NCBI GenBank assembly: GCA_963632245.1
Contig: CAVGTF010000012.1
Span: 1 to 26,799, forward strand
DNA length: 26,799 bases
Origin: UBA1724 sp963632245
GTDB taxonomy: Bacteria; Verrucomicrobiota; Lentisphaeria; Oligosphaerales; Oligosphaeraceae
Direction: 5' to 3'
The notes below the pieces were generated by a model. That model did not search any database. It saw only the letters and a program-made list of their open reading frames with translations, and was not told the DNA's origin. Every line of letters starts with the position of its first letter. Position 1 is the first letter of the stretch. A program made the translations under genes and the position numbers. Of the stretch, positions 1 through 7,785 are shown in pieces.

Positions 1-1
1 G

Positions 2-1411
2 GAAGGCTCGCTCATCAAGGGTATTATTACCAGCCGCGTGAAGGGTGGTTTGATTGTTGATTGCAATGGCGTTGAGGCATTCTTGCCGGGTTCACAGGTG
101 GACATCAATGCCGCGCGCAACTTGGAAGACTATCTCAACAAGGAGATGGATTTCAAGATCTTGAAGATCAACAGCGACCGCAAGAATATCGTAGTTTCCC
201 GCCGCGAGATCTTGGAAGAAGAGCGCAACAAGCAGCGCGCGAGCCTGCTGGAAGAGCTCCAGGTTGGTCAGATCCGCAAGGGTGTGGTCAAGAATATCAC
301 CGATTTTGGTGCATTCGTCGACCTCAATGGCATGGATGGCTTGCTGCATATCACCGATATGAGCTGGGGACGCATCACCGACCCGCACACCGTCGTCAAG
401 CAGGGCCAGGAATTGGATGTCATGATTTTGGAAGTGGACAAGGAGCGCATGCGTGTTTCCTTGGGCCTCAAGCAGAAGGAAGGCAATCCGTGGGATACGG
501 TCGAGGTCAAGTACCCGGTCGGCAGCAAGGTCCACGGCAAAGTTGTCAATGTCATGCCTTATGGTGCCTTTGTTGAATTGGAAGAGGGCATTGAGGGCTT
601 GATCCACGTCACCGAGATGAGCTGGACCAAGAAGGTCAATCGCGCCAGCGATGTGCTCAACATTGGCGACGAGGTGGACGCCGTGGTGCTGGCCGTGCAC
701 AAGGCCGACCGCAAGATCTCCCTGGGTCTGCGCCAGGCTCAGCCCAATCCCTGGGAGCTCATCAAGGAGAAGTATCCGAAGGGCACCCGCATCAAGGGCA
801 AGGTCCGCAACATGACCGGCTACGGCGCCTTCGTCCAGATCCAGGACGACATCGATGGCATGATCCACGTCTCCGACATGAGCTGGATCCGCAAGATCAA
901 CCATCCCTCCGAAGTGCTCCAGAAGGGCATGGAGGTCGAGGCCGTCATCCAGGACGTGGATGTGGAGAACCAGCGCATCAGCCTCTCCATGAAGAAGCTC
1001 ACCGATGATCCCTGGCAGAACATCCAGGAGAAGTACAAGGTCGGCGATACCGTCACCGGTAAGGTCACCAAGCTGGCCAGCTTCGGCGCCTTCGTGGAAC
1101 TCGATGGCGGCATCGATGGACTCATCCACATCTCCGAGCTCTCCGATGAGCGCGTGAACCGCGTCAAGGATGTGGTCAATGTCGGCCAGACCGTCACCGC
1201 CCGCGTGAAGAACATCTCCACCGACGAGCGCCGCATCGGCCTCACCATGAAGACCGGCAACGCCACCTTCGAGAACAACGAGCGTCCCACCGCGGGCGCG
1301 ACCTTCTCCAGCACCCCCGAGGTCTCCGGACTCGGCGGACTCTCCGCCGCCTTCGACGCCGCTCTTGGCGCCAAGGAGAATACTCTCGAGGTCGACGGAA
1401 CCGAGAAGTAG
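2..1411 (+). CDS. rpsA: 30S ribosomal protein S1, 5'-truncated by window edge
   Basis: This is the 3' part of rpsA. The frame is open from base 2, and the GTG at 38 is an internal Val, not a start. About 469 residues are visible. They begin inside the second S1 domain (RVKGGLIVD, then VEAFLPGSQVD), and four complete S1/OB-fold repeats follow, starting near bases 263, 517, 778 and 1039. Each repeat carries GAFV and a GL/GM-(L/I)H-(I/V) signature such as DGLLHITDMSW. A short non-S1 tail rich in Gly, Ala and Ser ends the protein. S1 binds mRNA on the 30S subunit and helps initiation on messages with weak or absent Shine-Dalgarno sequences, which fits several genes in this window. A GC-rich hairpin and a strong terminator follow. 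Identification is secure; only the start is missing. Confidence 0.97.
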   Translation, partial: EGSLIKGIITSRVKGGLIVDCNGVEAFLPGSQVDINAARNLEDYLNKEMDFKILKINSDRKNIVVSRREILEEERNKQRASLLEELQVGQIRKGVVKNITDFGAFVDLNGMDGLLHITDMSWGRITDPHTVVKQGQELDVMILEVDKERMRVSLGLKQKEGNPWDTVEVKYPVGSKVHGKVVNVMPYGAFVELEEGIEGLIHVTEMSWTKKVNRASDVLNIGDEVDAVVLAVHKADRKISLGLRQAQPNPWELIKEKYPKGTRIKGKVRNMTGYGAFVQIQDDIDGMIHVSDMSWIRKINHPSEVLQKGMEVEAVIQDVDVENQRISLSMKKLTDDPWQNIQEKYKVGDTVTGKVTKLASFGAFVELDGGIDGLIHISELSDERVNRVKDVVNVGQTVTARVKNISTDERRIGLTMKTGNATFENNERPTAGATFSSTPEVSGLGGLSAAFDAALGAKENTLEVDGTEK

Positions 1412-1420
1412 GGTGCCAAT

Positions 1421-1454
1421 CTCCCGGCATCGCCCACAGGGCGCGTGCCGGGAG
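1421..1454 (+). other. GC-rich hairpin in the rpsA 3' UTR
   Basis: A perfect 9-bp outer stem (CTCCCGGCA at 1421-1429 with TGCCGGGAG at 1446-1454) encloses an inner CGCCC/GGGCG stem around a 3-nt loop. There is no T-tract after it, so it is not the terminator itself, which lies 17 bases further on. It may protect the 3' end of the mRNA or be an autoregulatory S1 site; neither is shown. Confidence 0.6.
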
Positions 1455-1470
1455 GAGAGCTGACACACAA

Positions 1471-1508
1471 AAAGGGCCTTTCGGCAAATGCGCCGAAGGG
1501 CCCTTTTT
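1471..1508 (+). terminator. Rho-independent terminator after rpsA
   Basis: A 15-bp stem (1471-1485 with 1492-1506, one G-U pair) closes a 6-nt loop and is followed by a T run ending at 1508. It lies about 60 bases after the rpsA stop. Confidence 0.9.
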
Positions 1509-1583
1509 GCATCCCTGGAGAAGGAGGTGCCGGGAACGGCCCTTGTCAACTGCACCGCAAGGGGAGGTTGCGTGCTTTTTTTA

Positions 1584-1654
1584 TGACAATTCGTGATGGG
1601 TTCTGAAATTGTCACGATATGTCATGAGTTGTCGCGGGGGGGCAAAATTTGTCG
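1584..1654 (+). repeat. TTGTC repeats with 20-bp spacing upstream of the pseudopilin promoter
   Basis: TTGTC occurs at 1609, 1629 and 1649, exactly 20 bp apart, about two helical turns. A further TGTCA lies at 1620. An inverted copy, TGACAATT at 1584-1591, pairs with AATTGTCA at 1607-1614. The block ends 20 bases before the proposed -35 box, which suits an activator or repressor array. The rest of the 1412-1775 gene-free stretch holds the rpsA 3' hairpins and the pseudopilin promoter and leader. Confidence 0.45.
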
Positions 1655-1674
1655 TATTTTTTGTTGTGAGGGGC

Positions 1675-1702
1675 TTGTGTTTTCTTGGAATCTGCGTATA
1701 AT
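1675..1702 (+). promoter_or_regulatory. Putative sigma-70 promoter of the pseudopilin gene
   Basis: TTGTGT at 1675-1680, a 16-bp spacer and a consensus TATAAT at 1697-1702. The -35 match is poor (3 of 6) but the -10 is perfect. Transcription from about 1709 would give a leader of roughly 67 nt. Confidence 0.6.
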
Positions 1703-1775
1703 CTGTATAGACGCTCATTTTTGAGACAGTCTTTTTTTGCCTTCCTGCAATAAGAACCCCGAAAACAAAACAACC

Positions 1776-2591
1776 ATGCGTAAACACTTCACTCTGATCG
1801 AACTGTTGGTCGTGATCGCGATTATCGCCATTCTGGCGGCCATGCTGCTGCCCGCGTTGAGCAAGGCCCGTGAGAAGGCCCGTGCCATCAGCTGCACCAA
1901 CAACCTGAAGCAGATCCAGCTGGGCAACCTGCTTTACGCCAACGACTACGACGACTATCTGCCTCCCGTCTGCTATGGGAACGCTGGGACATCTTTCGGT
2001 GTGGATTCTTCCCCCACTGACGAGGGCCTCAAGACCGTCCGTCCCTGGTTCTGCTACAATCCCATGATCCCCGAGACCCCCATGGACTGGTCCACTTGGT
2101 ATGACAAGGACCCCAAGGCCGCGAATCTGGATTCCGGCGAGGACAAGTCCTCCTGGCACAAGGTCATGCACTGCCCCTCCTGCCCCACCAGCGAGCGCGT
2201 CCTGGGCAACATCGGCTACCAGGCCAACATCGGCATGGGTTTTGTCTACGGCTGGTATGGCACTGACCCCACCACCCTGAACATCTCTTGCACTTGGCAC
2301 CGCGTCAGCTCCATCAAATACCCCTCCATCTTTGTCAACATTTTTGACGGCACCAACAGGCACGGCCTGGGGGACCTCTTCTTGACGAGCTGCGACCAGG
2401 TCTGCCATTTCTCGGATCTCACCATCCGCGCTGCCTACTTCCGCCACTCCAAGATGATGAACTTCAGCTTCAGCGACGGACACGTGGAGGCCATCAACGA
2501 CCAGAAGTGCTACAACTGGAATCTGGCGAAGCAGTACTACTGGTATCCCGGCATGGACAGTGACATGGGCGGCGACAAGATCATGCAGTAA
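1776..2591 (+). CDS. Type II secretion pseudopilin-like protein with H-X9-DG motif
   Basis: A 271-residue secreted or fibre-forming protein of the prepilin N-terminal cleavage/methylation class. The start at 1776 puts the class III leader at the very N-terminus: MRKH followed by FTLIELLVVIAIIAILAAML, where a prepilin peptidase would cut before the Phe and the Glu at +5 is present. An AREKAR-type helix follows. The C-terminal part contains His, nine residues, then Asp-Gly (RHSKMMNFSFSDGH), the H-X9-DG motif of prepilin-type processing-associated proteins. Such proteins are strongly expanded in Lentisphaerota and related PVC bacteria. The upstream in-frame ATG at 1737 would bury the leader and is rejected. 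No Shine-Dalgarno is visible. The gene stands alone between its own promoter and terminator. The exact role, whether surface fibre, adhesin or secretion, is unknown. Confidence 0.93.
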   Translation: MRKHFTLIELLVVIAIIAILAAMLLPALSKAREKARAISCTNNLKQIQLGNLLYANDYDDYLPPVCYGNAGTSFGVDSSPTDEGLKTVRPWFCYNPMIPETPMDWSTWYDKDPKAANLDSGEDKSSWHKVMHCPSCPTSERVLGNIGYQANIGMGFVYGWYGTDPTTLNISCTWHRVSSIKYPSIFVNIFDGTNRHGLGDLFLTSCDQVCHFSDLTIRAAYFRHSKMMNFSFSDGHVEAINDQKCYNWNLAKQYYWYPGMDSDMGGDKIMQ

Positions 2592-2613
2592 GATCGCAAG
2601 CGCCTAATGCATA

Positions 2614-2651
2614 AAAAGGGGCCCTTCGGCGGTTGCCGAGGGGCCCCTTTT
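2614..2651. terminator. Bidirectional terminator between pseudopilin and esterase genes
   Basis: A 17-bp stem (2614-2630 with 2635-2651, one G-U pair) closes a 4-nt loop. It is flanked by A's on the left and T's on the right, so it can stop transcription of the plus-strand pseudopilin and of the minus-strand enzyme operon that ends at 2676. Confidence 0.9.
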
Positions 2652-2675
2652 GGTGTCTATGGAGAATTCGGATTC

Positions 2676-3959
2676 CTATTCCTGCAGGGTATAGATCTGG
2701 GAGCCTTTGGGGACGAATCCGTGGTCGGAGCCCTGGAACCAGTGGATGGTCTTGGGGCACTTGAGGTTATTGTAGAAGACGGCGATGCCGGAGGGCGGGC
2801 AGACGTAGTCGCCCAGGCCGGCGCGCGTGATTTCCACGGGGCAGTGGATACGGTGTGCCATGTGGATGGTGTCGTAGTATTCCAGTGCGGGGGTGTAGGG
2901 GATTTTCCAGGGTCCGAAGATTCGTCCCAGCTGTCCCTGTCCGGCGATATCGGCATGCCAGGGGACGGTGGGTTTTGCGAGGGTGACATCGGGATCCAGT
3001 GCCGCGGCCCAGATGGTTTGGAGTCCGCCCTGGCTGGAGCCCTCGACGATGAGGTCCTTCTGGTTCCACTGGGGGAGGGTCTTGGCGACCTGGAGGGCGC
3101 GCATGACGCGGAGGATCATTCCGTGGAAGTATGCGGTATCGCGGTTCTGGTTTTCGCGATAATCGAAGGCGTATCCCATTCCCTGCTCATTGGCGAGGGC
3201 CTTTTCGAAGGCATCGTAGTAGGCCTGTTCGCGTCCCATATCGGTGCCGTGTGCGCCCACATCCATGCGGATTACCTCGGTCTCGTTCATCCAGGAGGGA
3301 TCGCGATACTGTGGTCCGGCGAAGCCGTATCCGTGGAATCCGACGACCACGGGCAGAGACTTCTCTGCGGCGTTTTTAGGGATGCAGAGCCAGGCGGTCA
3401 TGGGGCGGGGACCCAGGCAGTTCGCGGTGACCTTGTAGACGGTGCACTGCTCCTTTTCCAGGGCGGGCTCGATCTTCGCCTTCAGGGGCAGATCCAGCAG
3501 TGCCTGTCGCTGGTCATCCCAGTATTCGTCGAAATCCGCGGGGGCGGGGACTCCCTGGAGGAGTTCCGGGTGGACTGCGGCGCCGGCGGTCAGGTATGCG
3601 TCGCCGCCGAAGGCGAACTGCAGTTTCTTGCCGTCCTGGTCCAGGAAGTCGACATGGAGCCAGAGGAATCCATTGGATGCCAGGGAGCCCTGGATGGTAT
3701 TTGCTGTGGCGGGATCCCACTCCTGGATGCCGGTGTTGTTCTGTCCGTCATCGCCGCGGAGGCACCAGGAGAGCTTCGTGCCCTTGGGGATCTGGTCGTT
3801 GTATTCGCCGAAGTTGACGGTGAAGACGATGGGTTCGCCGATTTCGTAGGTAAGGGGGTCTTTGTCGGTGCTGGCGTTGATGTAGGTCAGTGCCTCTGGA
3901 AGCGGCATGGCCAGGAGGGCCGCGGTGAGGGTGAGCAGGAGGAGGAATGCGTGTTTCAT
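2676..3959 (-). CDS. Secreted acetylxylan esterase / cephalosporin-C deacetylase family (AXE1) hydrolase
   Basis: A 427-residue exported alpha/beta hydrolase. The start at 3959 gives a clean signal peptide (MKHAFLLLLTLTAALLA), with an AAGGAAG Shine-Dalgarno at 3970-3976; the longer open frame upstream overlaps the next gene. Residues about 30-125 look like an Ig-like beta-sandwich. The AXE1 domain covers about 135-427. It shows GFHGYGFAG (207-215), the nucleophile elbow GSSQGG with Ser309, a GLGDYVCPPS segment supplying Asp384, and GSDHGF with His413. Family members remove O-acetyl groups from xylan or other sugars; the real substrate is not determined here. It lies 20 bases after the TIM-barrel gene and is probably co-transcribed with it, so both likely act on the same exported substrate. 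It is the last gene of the unit and ends at a strong terminator. Confidence 0.92.
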   Translation of the reverse strand: MKHAFLLLLTLTAALLAMPLPEALTYINASTDKDPLTYEIGEPIVFTVNFGEYNDQIPKGTKLSWCLRGDDGQNNTGIQEWDPATANTIQGSLASNGFLWLHVDFLDQDGKKLQFAFGGDAYLTAGAAVHPELLQGVPAPADFDEYWDDQRQALLDLPLKAKIEPALEKEQCTVYKVTANCLGPRPMTAWLCIPKNAAEKSLPVVVGFHGYGFAGPQYRDPSWMNETEVIRMDVGAHGTDMGREQAYYDAFEKALANEQGMGYAFDYRENQNRDTAYFHGMILRVMRALQVAKTLPQWNQKDLIVEGSSQGGLQTIWAAALDPDVTLAKPTVPWHADIAGQGQLGRIFGPWKIPYTPALEYYDTIHMAHRIHCPVEITRAGLGDYVCPPSGIAVFYNNLKCPKTIHWFQGSDHGFVPKGSQIYTLQE

Positions 3960-3979
3960 GGTGTGTGAACTTCCTTGGG

Positions 3980-5236
3980 TTATTTCTCGATCTTCAGGAG
4001 CATGGCGTGTCCGGGAGCGAGCCAGTAGTTTTCGCCGCCGAACCATCCGAGCTCGCCCTTTCGCTTTTGGCTGCAGACTTGGATGTTCTTTGGGGTGCCG
4101 TTTCGCCACTGGAGGTCGTTGATGTGTGTGGAGAGCTTCAGGTCCTTGTTGAGGACCATGATGTAGATGTCGCCATTTTCGCGGTCCCGGAATTCGCCGA
4201 TGGCCAGGGACTGGTTGGGCTGGGAGACGCCCGCGATCAGGCTATCGGGTCCGGGGGCATCCGCGCGTTCCATGGGGGCAGTGGGCTGGAAGTGGTAGAC
4301 TGCGGTGGATTCCAGGCGATTCAGGATGGGCGCCAGGCATTTGACGGTGTTGTTGACGGCGCGCATGGCATACCAGGTCTCAGTGCGGTTGCCGTAGGCA
4401 TCCACGGGGGAGTGCCGGTAGTTTGCCAGCATGGGATCGAAGTAGGTGAAGTAGAGGATTCCCTTTGCGCCGTAGAGCAGTGCGCTGTAGACCTCGAAGA
4501 AGAGGTCGTCTTCGGAGGGGATTCGGTAGAGGAGATGTCCCACGGAGAGGAGGCAGACTTCCATGGGGACGCCGGATTCCAGGGCCACCTCGCGGCATTC
4601 TGCCAACTGTGTCCAGTAGCGGGGGCGGAGGGGTTCGTTGGGATCCTCAAAGAGTGCATAGAAGTCGTATCCCAGGATGGGTGCCTTGACTGCGTCCATA
4701 TACTGTCTGGCGTAGTCTTTCCAGGTGGGGGCGCCTAGCTGTTCGGGGGAGGCGTAGTTAGGCAGGAGATTGATGTAGGGCCGCATGCCGGGATCCGCCT
4801 TTTTGATTTCGTCGGCGGCGATGGCGAGGAGGGGGAAGCGTGCGGTATTTGGTTCATCCTGGAGGAGGTATCCGGCGATTGCGGGGTGGTGTCCGAAGTA
4901 TTCCACGGTATCGCGGATGCCCTTTCGGATGGTGGCTTCGTCAACGGTCTCTGCCCAGAAGGCGTCGCCGGGGATCCGGTGGTTTCCGAAGGTATACATT
5001 CCGGCCTTCTGGATCTTGTCCAGGCACTTGGTTGTGGAGGCGAATCCGGCGATGGTGATGCCGGCCTCCGCCATGTCATCGAAGACCTCCTGGTCGGGAT
5101 CCTGGTCGAGCCATTCCCAGGTGCCCCAGGCGGTAATGGGGAAGAAATCGGGATCCCCGAGCTTCGGGCGATCGGCGGCGAGGAGCGTGCAGGAGAGTCC
5201 CAGAAGGGCCAGCAGGAGTGCGAGAGTGCGTTTCAT
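3980..5236 (-). CDS. Secreted TIM-barrel putative glycoside hydrolase
   Basis: A 418-residue exported protein with a hydrophobic signal segment (residues 3-20). A Cys at 16 makes a weak lipobox, so a lipoprotein is possible. Residues about 30-310 look like a clan-A (beta/alpha)8 barrel. GYLLQDEPN (122-130) is the typical strand-4 segment, with Glu128 the likely acid/base. YGAKGILYFTYFDP (255-268) resembles a late barrel strand of GH42-like enzymes. Residues about 340-418 form a beta-rich C-terminal domain (GDIYIMVLNKD, then APGHAMLLKI), as in many barrel glycosidases. The nucleophile could not be assigned, so the family is left open; GH42-like or an uncharacterised DUF family are the options. 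It starts about 40 nt from a TATATT promoter, has no Shine-Dalgarno, and leads the two-gene unit with the esterase. Confidence 0.75.
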   Translation of the reverse strand: MKRTLALLLALLGLSCTLLAADRPKLGDPDFFPITAWGTWEWLDQDPDQEVFDDMAEAGITIAGFASTTKCLDKIQKAGMYTFGNHRIPGDAFWAETVDEATIRKGIRDTVEYFGHHPAIAGYLLQDEPNTARFPLLAIAADEIKKADPGMRPYINLLPNYASPEQLGAPTWKDYARQYMDAVKAPILGYDFYALFEDPNEPLRPRYWTQLAECREVALESGVPMEVCLLSVGHLLYRIPSEDDLFFEVYSALLYGAKGILYFTYFDPMLANYRHSPVDAYGNRTETWYAMRAVNNTVKCLAPILNRLESTAVYHFQPTAPMERADAPGPDSLIAGVSQPNQSLAIGEFRDRENGDIYIMVLNKDLKLSTHINDLQWRNGTPKNIQVCSQKRKGELGWFGGENYWLAPGHAMLLKIEK

Positions 5237-5283
5237 GGTCGTTGGGGCGGTGGGGGGTCGAGGGTGAAAATAGGTGTGCGGCT

Positions 5284-5289
5284 AATATA
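5284..5289 (-). promoter_or_regulatory. -10 box (TATATT) of the TIM-barrel/esterase unit
   Basis: On the minus strand CCGGATATATTAGC surrounds the hexamer. The same 14 bases occur before the middle GH123 gene (10258-10263), and a close variant occurs before the first one (12790-12795). No TTGACA-like -35 box is seen; instead CCTAGG lies 19 bp upstream. The implied leader is about 40 nt. Confidence 0.65.
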
Positions 5290-5314
5290 TCCGGAAGCGG
5301 GGGACTTACCTAGG

Positions 5315-5355
5315 AAAAAAGAAGGGCCGGACGGTTGTTGGAACCATCCGGCCCT
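5315..5355 (-). terminator. Rho-independent terminator after GH123 paralogue 3
   Basis: On the minus strand a 14-bp stem with one mismatch (5323-5336 with 5342-5355) and a 5-nt loop is followed by TTCTTTTTT. It is nearly identical to the terminator at 10290-10328. Confidence 0.88.
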
Positions 5356-5380
5356 GTGGCGTTACTCTAGGTGTGTCGTC

Positions 5381-7741
5381 CTAGGGATTCTGTTGTGCGT
5401 ATTGATCCAGGAGTGCGGCGATGCGGAGCTTCTTTGCCTGGATGGGGGCGGGCTCCCGGGACCAGATGGCCAGATTGGTGACCAGGGACTCCTCGATCTG
5501 GAGCTCCTGGGCGGCGCTGGCCTTCCACTCCTCGGGCATATTGGCGGAGTTCTGCAGGGCCTTTTCGAGAAGATCCAGGTACATCCAGTCGTCCATGCCG
5601 TCGCGCATATTCTTGAGTCGCTGGGTAGGCAGTGGGGCGTCCTTGCCGATGTAGATGAGTCGTCCATCGCCGGGGTATTTCCGGAAGGACTCGCCCTTCC
5701 AGGGCTCGGCGAGGAGCGTGGAATCGCCGTCCACGGGGGTGGTGATGTAGGATTCCTTGTATCCGCCGTTGGGGAGTTGGGTGTATTGGGTCATTCCGCA
5801 GGCGCGGTAGTAGAGGAATCCATCGGTCTTGTATTTCTTAGCCATGAATCCCATGAGGAGTCGGTGTCCGGCGGCGGGCTGATCCAGGAGGAGATTTGCG
5901 TAGGGGCTGGTGGGACCGCAGCAGACATACCAGCAGACCTTGTCGCCGCGTGCGCGCGCCTGGGGGATGTATTCCGCGTTTTTTTCGTAGGAGGTATTGA
6001 GGGGGATCCATCCGTCAATGACCTCGTCTAGGCCGTTGTGTGCGCCGAAGGTGCCGTCGTAGAGAGTGGTGTAGATGGGGATATTGGGGGCCAGTTCGCG
6101 GACGCGCGCCAGGGAGCGCTTGATCATCTCGAACTTTTCGGGGGGCTGTTCGTCGTAGCAGTAGATGTATGCCTTGTCGAGGATTCCGGCTTCCTTGCAA
6201 CGGTTGTAGGCATCGGTGATCTGTGCGGCGAAGGCGTCATCGACCTCTCGGTTGACGAAGCCCATGTTGAAGGAGGTGGCGCCGTGGTCCAGGAGCCACT
6301 TCGCGTTTTCCACGATCCAGCTGCGGTTCATGAAGAAGTAGATCTCTGCGGGATCCACGCGGTGCTGGATGAGCATGGAGGCAATCTTTTCCCAGTATGG
6401 GCGGGAATCGGGGATCGCCTTGTGGATTTCGTTTTCGTAGAGGATGCAGCAGGGCGAGAAATACGGCACGCCCTGTGTGAGGGCGAATTCGTGGACGCGG
6501 ACAGCGAAGGGCATGAGGATATCGCGCTCGCCCTCGGCGGAGACCTGGACGGTTCCCTGGTAGAGGCCGGGCTTCTGGTCGGCGGGGATCTGCAGGTCCA
6601 TCCACCAGCTCTGGTAGCGGTCTTTCTCCATGGCGACGGGGTTCTGGAGGTACTCCAGGATGGGGTCGGGCCAGTATCCCAGGTGTTTGACGGCGTAGGC
6701 GGGATCGGTGATGGTCACGTATCCCACGGGGGAGAGGGTGATGGCGTCAGCGGGGAGGGTGGTGCCGTCTTCCAGGGCGGGCAGCTGGAGGACTTTCACG
6801 GAGACTGCCTGGAGGGGCTCGGTGGCGTAGGCCACCAGCTGGGCGGATTCGCCCTCGCCGCGTGCGGCATCCAGGGTGTATTCCGGGGTGGGTGCGTCAT
6901 AGAAGGCGTAGTCTTCGCGCAGGACCTTTTCTTCCGGTGCGCACCAGAGGGCGCCCAGGCCATTGTGGAGGGCGGCATTCCGCTGGAAGATCTCCTGGTC
7001 CATGCGGGGGAAGAGCTCCTCTACGGCGTTCTGGAGGGAGGATATCTGTGCGTCGGTGAGGGCGGCGGGGGCTTTTCGGGAGAGGAATGCCAGGGATGCC
7101 TGGAGGGTCTTTGCGATGGCGGGGATCTGGTGGTTCAGGGATGCCTCGCGCCACTGGAAGCCGCGGGCGACCTCCTGGAGGGCGGCGGCGCGGTTGGCGG
7201 CCAGTTCTTCGGCGGACTGGACCTGCAGGGTGATGTCGCCCACGTAGAGGGAGTAGTTGATGGCGGGACGATCGGCGAAGATGTCGATGTACTTGACGTT
7301 GGTCAAGTCCATGTCGTTGACCACCGCCAAGTCGAGGACGATGGTGTGCATACCGGGCTCGTAGCGCATGCCGTCACCCGGATGGAGATGCTTGGTCTTG
7401 GGGTCGGTGTAGGTGGCGATATTGAGGTAGATCTTCTGCTGCGTTTCGCAGTAGACCTGGAGAGTGATGGTCTTTGCCTTGCTCCAGTCACGCAGGTCCT
7501 CGGGCATAAAGAGCTTGACGGAGGGCCAGCCATTGGGGCAGGGTTTGTAGGTGAGTTTCATGGCAAGGCCCGAGGTGCCGTCAGGCCAGGGAGTCTGGGT
7601 CAAGGAGAGGGATTCCGGGTAGCTCAGGCGCCACTCTTTCTGCGGAGGACGATCCGCGCGATTCTCGAAGAGGACCACATCCTCTGCTGCGAGAGAGAGC
7701 AGGAAGAGTCCGAAGGTCAGGATGGTCAGGAGGCGTTTCAT
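5381..7741 (-). CDS. Secreted GH123/DUF4091-type glycosidase, paralogue 3 of 3
   Basis: A 786-residue exported protein. The start at 7741 gives the signal peptide MKRLLTILTFGLFLLSLAAE; the open frame extends 64 codons upstream but overlaps the previous gene. Parts: a beta-sandwich resembling a carbohydrate-binding module (about 22-175, ending YSLYVGDITLQV), a helical linker (176-255), a second beta-rich domain (about 280-420), a barrel with the catalytic pair Asp530-Glu531 in YIYCYDEQPP, and the DUF4091-type end (GESFRKYPGDGRLIY; RLKNMRDGMDDWMYL). GH123 enzymes are beta-N-acetylgalactosaminidases using substrate-assisted catalysis with adjacent Asp-Glu; the substrate here is inferred only. 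Conserved CysCys pairs stand at 431-432 and 607-608. It lies 44 bp after paralogue 2 with no terminator between them, so it is probably read through. No Shine-Dalgarno. Confidence 0.87.
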   Translation of the reverse strand: MKRLLTILTFGLFLLSLAAEDVVLFENRADRPPQKEWRLSYPESLSLTQTPWPDGTSGLAMKLTYKPCPNGWPSVKLFMPEDLRDWSKAKTITLQVYCETQQKIYLNIATYTDPKTKHLHPGDGMRYEPGMHTIVLDLAVVNDMDLTNVKYIDIFADRPAINYSLYVGDITLQVQSAEELAANRAAALQEVARGFQWREASLNHQIPAIAKTLQASLAFLSRKAPAALTDAQISSLQNAVEELFPRMDQEIFQRNAALHNGLGALWCAPEEKVLREDYAFYDAPTPEYTLDAARGEGESAQLVAYATEPLQAVSVKVLQLPALEDGTTLPADAITLSPVGYVTITDPAYAVKHLGYWPDPILEYLQNPVAMEKDRYQSWWMDLQIPADQKPGLYQGTVQVSAEGERDILMPFAVRVHEFALTQGVPYFSPCCILYENEIHKAIPDSRPYWEKIASMLIQHRVDPAEIYFFMNRSWIVENAKWLLDHGATSFNMGFVNREVDDAFAAQITDAYNRCKEAGILDKAYIYCYDEQPPEKFEMIKRSLARVRELAPNIPIYTTLYDGTFGAHNGLDEVIDGWIPLNTSYEKNAEYIPQARARGDKVCWYVCCGPTSPYANLLLDQPAAGHRLLMGFMAKKYKTDGFLYYRACGMTQYTQLPNGGYKESYITTPVDGDSTLLAEPWKGESFRKYPGDGRLIYIGKDAPLPTQRLKNMRDGMDDWMYLDLLEKALQNSANMPEEWKASAAQELQIEESLVTNLAIWSREPAPIQAKKLRIAALLDQYAQQNP

Positions 7742-7785
7742 GGGTGGTCGGAAGAATTGTATGGGTGGGAGAAAAAAGAGGTGTC

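Noticed and set aside
92..1615. Open frame of 507 codons antisense to rpsA
   Set aside because: It lies wholly over a secure ribosomal protein gene, crosses its terminator and has no family features.
2607..3968. Open frame of 453 codons antisense to the esterase gene
   Set aside because: It begins inside a terminator hairpin and covers a well-supported AXE1 gene. Composition is typical of antisense frames here.
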